NCBI GenBank assembly: GCA_043826085.1 | Contig: JBDRQW010000066.1 | Coordinates: forward strand, 1-27,905 | Direction: 5' to 3' | Source: CAXBYZ01 sp043826085 | GTDB taxonomy: Bacteria; Patescibacteriota; Microgenomatia; UBA1400; CG1-02-47-37 | Length of the DNA: 27,905 bases | In this document: one piece after another, positions 14,541 to 20,769 of the stretch | Layout of the letters: each line of letters begins with the position of its first letter | Numbering within the stretch: the stretch's first letter is position 1 | Notes under the pieces: generated by a model | The model's input: only the letters and a program-made list of their open reading frames with translations | Database searches by the model: none | What the model was told of the DNA's origin: nothing | Position numbers and translations under genes: made by a program

Positions 14541-15368
14541 ATGATTGACCTTAAAAAAGCTTTAAGTGTAGCCGAAGAAGCCGTCACTACAGCCGGTAAA
14601 TTTTTACTAGCTCATCAACGCGATGTAGTTATTAAAAAACATAAAGACGCTGTAGACATTCAAACAGATGCTGATCTAAAAGCTGAAGAGATCTGTATAA
14701 AGACTATTCAAGCATCATTCCCTAATCACAATATATTATCTGAAGAAATTGGTTTTATAGATCATCAATCAGATTTTACTTGGGTTATTGACCCCTTAGA
14801 TGGCACTAAAGAATATATTAGGCAAATTCCTCTTTGGGGAACAATTTTATCTTTAGAAACAAAATTAAAAACATTGGTTGCGGCTTGTTATTTCCCCCCT
14901 ACTAACGAACTATATTCAGCTTCAAGTAATCAAGCAACTTTATTCAACCATCAACCAGTTAAATTATCCTCAGAAAAAAAGATAACAAAATCGTTTATTT
15001 ATACCCATCCACCCACTTCCAAAACAAAAAAACAAACCGCTAATTTTATCTGGGATAAACTTAAACAAATTTCTTTTCAAGCCTATAGATTAAGAGCCCA
15101 TGCCAATGATGCTTGGGTTTTATCTTGGTTATCTAGAGGAGGATTAGAAGGTTATTGGCTTCCTGATGGGCATTTAACTGAATGGTACGACATTTCACCC
15201 GGTCTTTTAATTGCCAAGCAAGCCGAAGCTAAAATTACTGATAGTTATGGAAAGCCGGTCAAGCGGGGGGATTTAACAAAAGGTATAGTAATCACTAACG
15301 ATCACATCCACGATCAATTATTAAATATCATCAACCTGCAAGGACAGTCCTTGCAGGTTGATAAATAA
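14541..15368 (+). CDS. Inositol monophosphatase family phosphatase
   Basis: Mg-dependent sugar or inositol phosphatase, 275 residues. Motifs: the family metal site SEE at 67-69 (E69), WVIDPLDGTKEY (D84, L86, D87, G88, T89) and the second metal site WYDISPG (D217). Members hydrolyse inositol phosphate, histidinol phosphate or 3'-phosphoadenosine 5'-phosphate. The KEYI/IPLW sequence is closer to the CysQ/HisN-like branch, but the substrate is not certain. The ATG follows directly after the stop of the mutase. The last 11 residues NLQGQSLQVDK are mostly encoded by a REP palindrome, so the native C terminus was probably near LLNII. Confidence 0.88.
   Translation: MIDLKKALSVAEEAVTTAGKFLLAHQRDVVIKKHKDAVDIQTDADLKAEEICIKTIQASFPNHNILSEEIGFIDHQSDFTWVIDPLDGTKEYIRQIPLWGTILSLETKLKTLVAACYFPPTNELYSASSNQATLFNHQPVKLSSEKKITKSFIYTHPPTSKTKKQTANFIWDKLKQISFQAYRLRAHANDAWVLSWLSRGGLEGYWLPDGHLTEWYDISPGLLIAKQAEAKITDSYGKPVKRGDLTKGIVITNDHIHDQLLNIINLQGQSLQVDK
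15335..15357. repeat. REP palindrome copy 2 (3' end of phosphatase gene)
   Basis: Perfect arms CCTGCAAGGAC and GTCCTTGCAGG around A. The flanks ATCAA and TTGAT are also complementary, extending the palindrome to 33 bases. It is read in frame as LQGQSLQ, 11 bases before the end of the gene. Confidence 0.95.
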
Positions 15369-15369
15369 T

Positions 15370-16467
15370 ATGACAAATATTTTAGATAACATAAAAGCTC
15401 AGCAAAATCTCGATCCGGATAACCTCTACAGTTCAATAACTGATTTAAACCTTCAATGCCTTGATGCTTTTAAAGAAGCAAGCAAAGTAAAAATATCCAA
15501 AAAACCAATAAAAAATTTAATCATGTCGGGTATGGGTGGATCTGGTTTGGCAGCTCGAGTAATCGAATCAGTTTACAAAGAAAGCTTGGCGGTGCCTTTA
15601 ATTCGAATTAATAACTATCATTTACCAAAATGGGCAAATAAAACAACTCTAGTTGTTGTCTCAAGTTATTCTGGTACTACCGAAGAAACAGTCCAAACCT
15701 TAAAAGAAGCTATTGCTAAAAAATGTCAAATTTTAGTTATTTGTGCTGGAGGCGCTTTAAAAGAATTAGCTTTAAAACATAAACTAGCAATGTACGAAAT
15801 CGACCCCGTTCACAACACCTCAAAACAACCTAGAATGGCTATCGGTTACTCAATTATTGGCCAATTAACTATGGTTGCCAAAGCAGGACTACTTACTATT
15901 AATAAAAAAGATCTGGAAGATTTTAAAGACATTATGTTAAAAGTGCTAAAGACAAATGGTCGAGAAGTTGTTTTATCTAATAACCCCGCCAAAAAACTAG
16001 CTAAAGCCATTCACTTAGAACAAATTGTCATGGTTGCCAGCCAACACTTGACTGGAGCCTTTCATGTTGTTAAAAATCAAATGAACGAAAACGCTAAGCA
16101 ACTTTCGCATCGTCATGATATTCCCGAGTTAAATCATCACTTAATGGAAGGTTTAAGATTTCCTAAAACAAATAAAAAAGATATTGTATTTTGGTTTATT
16201 AATTCCTTGCTTTATTCAAAACGCATCCAAACCAGAATGGTTTTAACTATGGATGTGGTAAATAAAAACAAACTAAATGCTTTCGAGTTCTTGCCGGTTT
16301 CCAAAACCAAGCTGGCTCAAGTTTTTGAAGTTATTCAATTTGGGGCTTTAGTTAACTATTACACGACGATTTTAAATGGAATCAATCCTGCCCCAATCCC
16401 CTGGGTCGATTACTTCAAACAAAAACTCAGCCTGCAAGGACAGTCCTTGCAGGCTGATCTAATCTAA
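15370..16467 (+). CDS. Bifunctional phosphoglucose/phosphomannose isomerase
   Basis: SIS-domain isomerase that converts fructose 6-phosphate to glucose or mannose 6-phosphate, 365 residues. Motifs: MSGMGGSGLAAR (52-63) and SSYSGTTEETV (98-108) bind the sugar phosphate. NENAKQLSHRHDIPELNHHLMEGL contains the catalytic Glu/His pair of the archaeal-type PGI/PMI family. The ATG at 15370 is preferred over an in-frame TTG at 15358 that lies at the edge of the REP element. The C terminus SLQGQSLQADLI is REP-encoded. It converges with the RAYT gene and their ends overlap by 4 bases. Together with the mutase and phosphatase it forms a sugar-phosphate module. Confidence 0.9.
   Translation: MTNILDNIKAQQNLDPDNLYSSITDLNLQCLDAFKEASKVKISKKPIKNLIMSGMGGSGLAARVIESVYKESLAVPLIRINNYHLPKWANKTTLVVVSSYSGTTEETVQTLKEAIAKKCQILVICAGGALKELALKHKLAMYEIDPVHNTSKQPRMAIGYSIIGQLTMVAKAGLLTINKKDLEDFKDIMLKVLKTNGREVVLSNNPAKKLAKAIHLEQIVMVASQHLTGAFHVVKNQMNENAKQLSHRHDIPELNHHLMEGLRFPKTNKKDIVFWFINSLLYSKRIQTRMVLTMDVVNKNKLNAFEFLPVSKTKLAQVFEVIQFGALVNYYTTILNGINPAPIPWVDYFKQKLSLQGQSLQADLI
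16431..16453. repeat. REP palindrome copy 3 (3' end of isomerase gene)
   Basis: Perfect arms CCTGCAAGGAC and GTCCTTGCAGG around A. The flanks TCAG and CTGA extend it to 31 bases. It is read in frame as LQGQSLQ near the C terminus of the isomerase and lies 10 bases from the overlapping convergent stop codons. Confidence 0.95.
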
Positions 16468-17114
16468 TTATCAATCAATTTATTTTGCAATCCCTTTAAG
16501 TCATCATCAAATTTTTCAACAAATTCTTTGTAACTCAATAGTTTATTAACAGAGTCAAAATAATCCAAAATCTTTTTAGGCTTAACCCAACTTTGAGAAA
16601 ACTTTCCTAAATAGTTACCATAACTTGAGTACTTATAACCTGCAAGGACAGTCCTTGCAGGTAAAACGTCTAATGGATTTTGATGGATATATTTAGATAA
16701 ATAAACCAAATGATTTTGTTCAATAATTCGAACTGCTTTATATCTACTTTCAAAAACAGGCCCAGTTCTCTTAAATGTTCTATTAAAGTACATTGAGTAT
16801 TTTGTGCCAATTGATCGCATTAAGTCAGCAATATTATATTTCTCTTTTTGAAAAATTAATAAATGATAATGATTTGGCATCAAGCAATAAACTAACAAAT
16901 TAACAGTTTCCGAATAGTTTTTCAACTGTTTACTTGGAGCTACCTGCAGGGACTGTCCTTGCAGGTCTTCTGGGGTAAGATATATTTTTAAATAACTTAA
17001 AAATACTTTATAGTCTTTTTCAGAATTAAAAATGTTTTGCTTAGCAACACCTCTATTGTATATGTGATAGTAAGATTTTGCTTTGTAGTACTTCAAAGCA
17101 TTCTTGGGAGGCAT
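16464..17114 (-). CDS. REP-associated tyrosine transposase (RAYT, Y1/HUH family)
   Basis: Single-strand DNA transposase-like protein related to IS200/IS605 TnpA; RAYTs bind and cut REP hairpins. Numbering from the ATG at 17114 gives 216 residues. The N-terminal strand YYHIYNRGVAKQNIF is typical. The HUH motif is MPNHYHLLIF (H82, H84). GPVFESRYKAVRI and YLSKYIHQNP contain the candidate catalytic tyrosine, Y142 (or Y138). YKYSSYGNYLG ends the core. Two REP copies are embedded in frame: residues 51-57 (LQGQSLQ) before the HUH strand, and 152-159 (PARTVLAG) between the IHQNP helix and the YSSY motif. Both fall in family-variable loops, so the enzyme may still work. A GTG at 17129 would start inside another REP; the ATG is preferred because TATACT lies six bases upstream. 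The gene appears to lack CCGG, unlike its neighbours. Confidence 0.93.
   Translation of the reverse strand: MPPKNALKYYKAKSYYHIYNRGVAKQNIFNSEKDYKVFLSYLKIYLTPEDLQGQSLQVAPSKQLKNYSETVNLLVYCLMPNHYHLLIFQKEKYNIADLMRSIGTKYSMYFNRTFKRTGPVFESRYKAVRIIEQNHLVYLSKYIHQNPLDVLPARTVLAGYKYSSYGNYLGKFSQSWVKPKKILDYFDSVNKLLSYKEFVEKFDDDLKGLQNKLIDN
16639..16661. repeat. REP palindrome copy 4 (inside RAYT, 3' part)
   Basis: Perfect arms CCTGCAAGGAC and GTCCTTGCAGG around A, flanked by A and T. On the minus strand it is read in frame as PARTVLAG (residues 152-159 of RAYT), just after the IHQNP motif. Confidence 0.95.
16943..16965. repeat. REP palindrome copy 5 (inside RAYT, 5' part)
   Basis: Arms CCTGCAGGGAC and GTCCTTGCAGG around T, flanked by A and T. 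Its reverse complement is identical to copy 1. On the minus strand it is read in frame as LQGQSLQ (residues 51-57 of RAYT), upstream of the HUH motif. Confidence 0.94.
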
Positions 17115-17120
17115 AGATTT

Positions 17121-17126
17121 AGTATA
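17121..17126 (-). promoter_or_regulatory. Leaderless -10 of the RAYT gene
   Basis: TATACT on the minus strand is followed by AAATCT and the ATG at 17114. No good -35 is present. The region where it would lie is the REP copy at 17129-17151, so the palindrome may take part in control of the gene. Confidence 0.5.
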
Positions 17127-17128
17127 CA

Positions 17129-17151
17129 CCTACAAGGACTGTCCTTGTAGG
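17129..17151. repeat. REP palindrome copy 6 (upstream of RAYT)
   Basis: Perfect arms CCTACAAGGAC and GTCCTTGTAGG around T. Relative to the consensus, pair 4/20 has changed from G-C to A-T on both sides, a compensatory change that keeps the stem. It sits between the divergent RAYT and PEP synthase genes. Confidence 0.93.
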
Positions 17152-17177
17152 CTGTAGCCAAATTCTTAATTGTCTGC

Positions 17178-17183
17178 TATCCT
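17178..17183 (+). promoter_or_regulatory. Leaderless -10 of the PEP synthase gene
   Basis: TATCCT is followed by TTATAC (six bases) and the ATG at 17190. The -35 region is not convincing, which lowers confidence. Confidence 0.4.
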
Positions 17184-17189
17184 TTATAC

Positions 17190-19517
17190 ATGACCAATAA
17201 GCTGCCCTATGTTGTTGATTTTAAAGACGTTGATCGTGGAGATATTGGCTTAGTCGGTGGTAAGGGTGCTAACTTGGGTGAGATGATCAAGAATGGTTTT
17301 CCGGTTCCTCCCGGATTTGCGGTTACATCTGAGGCTTATTATCGAGTTCTTGATGAAAACAATCTAAGGCCACAGATAAAAGAGCTCATGTCAAAAGTCG
17401 ATGTCCATGATCCAAGAAATTTAAATGCCGTCTCCAAAAAAATTAAACATTTGATTTTTCACGCTACCGTGCCCAACGAAATCGCTTTAGACATTATTAG
17501 GTCTTATCTGAAACTATCAAAAGGTAGCAATAATACTTTAGTGGCTGTTCGGTCTTCCGCTACCGCCGAAGACTTGCCAGATGCTTCTTTTGCCGGTCAA
17601 CAAGAAACATATCTTAACGTTCAAGGCGAAGCTAATTTAATTCAAAACGTTCGGGCTTGTTGGGCTTCTCTCTTTGAACCCCGGGCTATTTTTTACCGCA
17701 CTGAAAAAAACTTTGACCACTTTAAAGTTGGTATTGCTGTTCCTATCCAAAAAATGATTCAGTCGGAAGTCTCCGGAATTATGTTTACCGTTAATCCTGT
17801 CACAAACGACAAAAACCAGATCGTTATCGAATCGGTTTGGGGCTTGGGTGAAATGATTGTTCAGGGGGCTTATACTCCAGATCATTATTTAGTTCAAAAA
17901 GGCACTTGGAAAATTCTTCAAAAACAAGTCAATCAACAAGACAAACAATTAGTTTTAGTAAAAAATAAAAATAAAGAAATAAAAGTTAAAAGAAATAAAA
18001 GAAATAAAGAAAAACTTAATAACGAACAAATAGTCGAATTGGCAAAAATCGGCCACAAGATTCAACAACACTACTTCTTTCCCCAAGACATTGAGTGGGC
18101 TCTTGAAAAAGGCAAGTTATACATTGTTCAATCAAGACCAGTCACTACCATCTACGACACCAGTAATGACCCCAAAGAAAAAGATGTAGTTCAAAAGGGT
18201 TTAAAGCTAATCATCAAAGGCGATCCCGCCAGTCCCGGTATTGCCACCGGTTTTGTAAGAATTCTAAAATCCGCCAAGGAAATTCACATGCTAAAAGATG
18301 GGGAGATGCTGGTTACTAATATGACAACCCCAGACTTTGTTCCGGCCATGAAAAAGGCTTCAGCTATCATCACCAACAAAGGTGGCCAAACATCTCACGC
18401 CGCTATTGTTTCAAGAGAATTGGGAATTCCTTGTATTGTTGGTACCAAATTTGCCACCAAGCAACTAAAAAGCGGCACTGTGGTTACAGTTAATGGTAAA
18501 ACCGGTGAGGTCTTTGCCGGGGGACTTCTTCCAGATAAAAACAAGATTAACGCCCCCAAAAAACTTTTAAAACAATCAAAAATTACCAGTAAAAAACAAT
18601 TCAATCCTGATTTGCTCCCAACCGCTACCAAAATTTATGTTAACCTCGGCGAGCCGGATCTAGCCTCAACTATTGCTTTAAAAAATGTAGATGGGGTTGG
18701 TTTACTTCGAGCCGAGTTTATGATTGCCCAAATGGGCGTTCACCCTAAGAAATTAATTCACGATAAAAAATCAGATAAATTTGTTGATGGTCTAGTTGAA
18801 GGTCTAGAAAAATTTACCAAAAGCTTCTACCCTCGTCCGGTTGTTTATAGAACTACCGACTTTAAAACCAACGAGTACGCCAATCTCATAGGTGGTTCAG
18901 CTTTTGAACCAAAAGAACCAAATCCTATGATTGGGTATCGAGGCGCCTTTAGGTATATAAAAGATCAAGAAGTTTTTGATCTTGAGTTAAAAGCAATTTC
19001 TAAAGTTAGAAATAAATTGGGCTATAAAAATCTACACATCATGGTTCCCTTTATTAGAACCGTTGATCAGTTAATTGAAGTTAAAAAAATCATCAGTGCT
19101 CACGGCTTAGTCAGATCTCCATCATTTAAACTCTGGATGATGGTCGAAATTCCCTCTAATGTCATCTTACTGGAAGACTTTCTTAAAGTCGGAATCGACG
19201 GCGTCTCCATTGGCACTAACGACCTAACTATGTTGCTTTTAGGCACCGATCGAGATAACAGCGAAGTTGCTGAGATTTTTGATGAAAGAAATCCGGCTGT
19301 TTTATGGGCCCTAGAAAAAATTATCAAAACTTGCAGTAAACATAAAATAACTTCATCGATTTGCGGTCAAGCTCCCTCGCGTTATCCAGACCTTTCTTTA
19401 AAACTGGTCAAGTGGGGAATATCAAGTGTTTCAGTTTCACCGGATATGATCGATGAAACCAGACAAATTGTGTATCAAGCGGAAAAAAGCCTAATCAGCC
19501 ATGCCAAAAATAGTTAA
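17190..19517 (+). CDS. ppsA: Phosphoenolpyruvate synthase
   Basis: Interconverts pyruvate + ATP and PEP + AMP + phosphate, 775 residues, normal length. The N-terminal ATP-grasp domain (1 to about 330) has GLVGGKGANLGEM, AVRSSATAEDLPDASFAGQQ and IEWALEKGKLYIVQSRPVT. The swivelling phosphohistidine domain has GGQTSHAAIVSRELGIP with H403. The C-terminal barrel binds PEP/pyruvate, with NPMIGYRGAFRY, MVEIPSN and SICGQAPS with C725. This is the PpsA type, not PPDK. With no pyruvate kinase in the window, it may run in either direction. It has its own promoter, opposite the RAYT gene, and its 3' end overlaps enolase by 17 bases. Confidence 0.95.
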   Translation: MTNKLPYVVDFKDVDRGDIGLVGGKGANLGEMIKNGFPVPPGFAVTSEAYYRVLDENNLRPQIKELMSKVDVHDPRNLNAVSKKIKHLIFHATVPNEIALDIIRSYLKLSKGSNNTLVAVRSSATAEDLPDASFAGQQETYLNVQGEANLIQNVRACWASLFEPRAIFYRTEKNFDHFKVGIAVPIQKMIQSEVSGIMFTVNPVTNDKNQIVIESVWGLGEMIVQGAYTPDHYLVQKGTWKILQKQVNQQDKQLVLVKNKNKEIKVKRNKRNKEKLNNEQIVELAKIGHKIQQHYFFPQDIEWALEKGKLYIVQSRPVTTIYDTSNDPKEKDVVQKGLKLIIKGDPASPGIATGFVRILKSAKEIHMLKDGEMLVTNMTTPDFVPAMKKASAIITNKGGQTSHAAIVSRELGIPCIVGTKFATKQLKSGTVVTVNGKTGEVFAGGLLPDKNKINAPKKLLKQSKITSKKQFNPDLLPTATKIYVNLGEPDLASTIALKNVDGVGLLRAEFMIAQMGVHPKKLIHDKKSDKFVDGLVEGLEKFTKSFYPRPVVYRTTDFKTNEYANLIGGSAFEPKEPNPMIGYRGAFRYIKDQEVFDLELKAISKVRNKLGYKNLHIMVPFIRTVDQLIEVKKIISAHGLVRSPSFKLWMMVEIPSNVILLEDFLKVGIDGVSIGTNDLTMLLLGTDRDNSEVAEIFDERNPAVLWALEKIIKTCSKHKITSSICGQAPSRYPDLSLKLVKWGISSVSVSPDMIDETRQIVYQAEKSLISHAKNS

Positions 19518-20760
19518 ACTTAAAGCCAGAGAAATCCTAGACTCACGTGGCAATCCCACTATCGAGACTACTATAACTCTTGACTCTAATCATCAAGTTT
19601 CTGCCACTATTCCCTCAGGAGCTTCGACCGGAAAACATGAAGCGGTTGAGTTAAGGGACAACGATAAAACTAGATTTAATGGCCTTGGGGTCTTAAAAGC
19701 CGTCGCCAACGTCAACACCACTATTGCCAAAAATTTAATCGGACTTGACCCCACCAAACAAACAGCTCTTGACCAAACATTAATCAACTTAGATGGCACC
19801 AGCAACAAAAGTAATCTTGGAGGCAACGCCATTCTCTCAGTTTCCATAGCCGCCCTAAAAGCCTCCGCCTCCTACTACCAACTACCAATCTACAGCTATA
19901 TCAATAAAAAATACAATCTAGGTGAAGACTCAAAAAAACTTCCCGGCCCCACTTTTAACATTATTAACGGAGGTTCGCATGGAGCCGGCAATTTGGATTT
20001 TCAAGAATTCCATGTGGTTCCTTCATTGCGCTTCCCTTATCATCAAGCTCTTCAAATTGGAAGTGAAATCTATAAAAGCCTAAAAAAAGTTTTAATCCAA
20101 AGAAAAGCCATTCACAGTGTCGGTGATGAAGGTGGCTTTGCCCCTAATTTATTTACCAACATGGATGCCCTTGAAGTAATTTTAGAAGCCATTCGCCTGA
20201 CTCCATATCAATTTGCCAAAGATGTTTTCTTAGGATTAGACGTGGCAGCTAATTTCTTTTACAACAATGACAGCTACATTATCAAAGATAGAGCTCAACC
20301 TTACTCAAAAGCAGACCTAATTGCCTACTATCTTCAACTAAATCGAGAGTATCAACTCTTTTCTCTAGAAGATGGTTTAGAAGAGGAGGACTGGAGCGGT
20401 TGGGCGAAATTAACTGAAAGTATTGGCGCCGATACTTTAATTGTTGGCGATGACTTGCTCACTACCAATAAAGACAGAATCAAAAAAGCCATCCAAGAAA
20501 AATCTTGCAACACTATTCTGATTAAACCCAACCAGATTGGGACCATCTCTGAAACCATTGAAGTAATTAAACTTGTCAAAGACAATAACTGGAAAACCAT
20601 TGTTTCTCATCGATCCGGAGAAACCAACGATACCTTCATTGCCGATTTTGCCGTTGGTATCAAGGCCGACTACACTAAATTTGGCGCTCCGGCAAGGGGT
20701 GAGAGAATTGCCAAGTACAATCGCTTACTGGCCATTGAACAAGAGCTTAATCTGTCCTAA
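19501..20760 (+). CDS. eno: Enolase
   Basis: Converts 2-phosphoglycerate to PEP, 419 residues, close to the usual about 430. N-terminal AREILDSRGNPTIE and the mobile loop PSGASTGKHEAVELRD are typical. The catalytic base region is SVGDEGGFAPN (E210). The metal-binding and catalytic segments LGLDVAANFF, SLEDGLEEEDW, GDDLLTTN and LIKPNQIGT (K342) and the phosphate loop VSHRSGETNDTFIAD are intact. It starts inside the end of ppsA with no Shine-Dalgarno, pointing to coupled translation. Confidence 0.97.
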   Translation: MPKIVKLKAREILDSRGNPTIETTITLDSNHQVSATIPSGASTGKHEAVELRDNDKTRFNGLGVLKAVANVNTTIAKNLIGLDPTKQTALDQTLINLDGTSNKSNLGGNAILSVSIAALKASASYYQLPIYSYINKKYNLGEDSKKLPGPTFNIINGGSHGAGNLDFQEFHVVPSLRFPYHQALQIGSEIYKSLKKVLIQRKAIHSVGDEGGFAPNLFTNMDALEVILEAIRLTPYQFAKDVFLGLDVAANFFYNNDSYIIKDRAQPYSKADLIAYYLQLNREYQLFSLEDGLEEEDWSGWAKLTESIGADTLIVGDDLLTTNKDRIKKAIQEKSCNTILIKPNQIGTISETIEVIKLVKDNNWKTIVSHRSGETNDTFIADFAVGIKADYTKFGAPARGERIAKYNRLLAIEQELNLS

Positions 20761-20769
20761 ACTCTAACT

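Noticed and set aside
15358..15369. Upstream TTG start for the isomerase
   Set aside because: It lies directly at the edge of the REP element inside the previous gene and adds only MINN; the ATG at 15370 fits the family start.
17115..17129. GTG start for the RAYT gene
   Set aside because: It lies in the REP copy and upstream of the predicted transcription start; the ATG at 17114 is six bases after TATACT.
12459..17151. The palindromes as a CRISPR array
   Set aside because: Spacing is irregular, copies lie inside genes in both orientations, there are no uniform spacers and no cas genes.
12459..17151. The palindromes as Rho-independent terminators
   Set aside because: No T run follows them, and several are translated within or at the ends of coding sequences.
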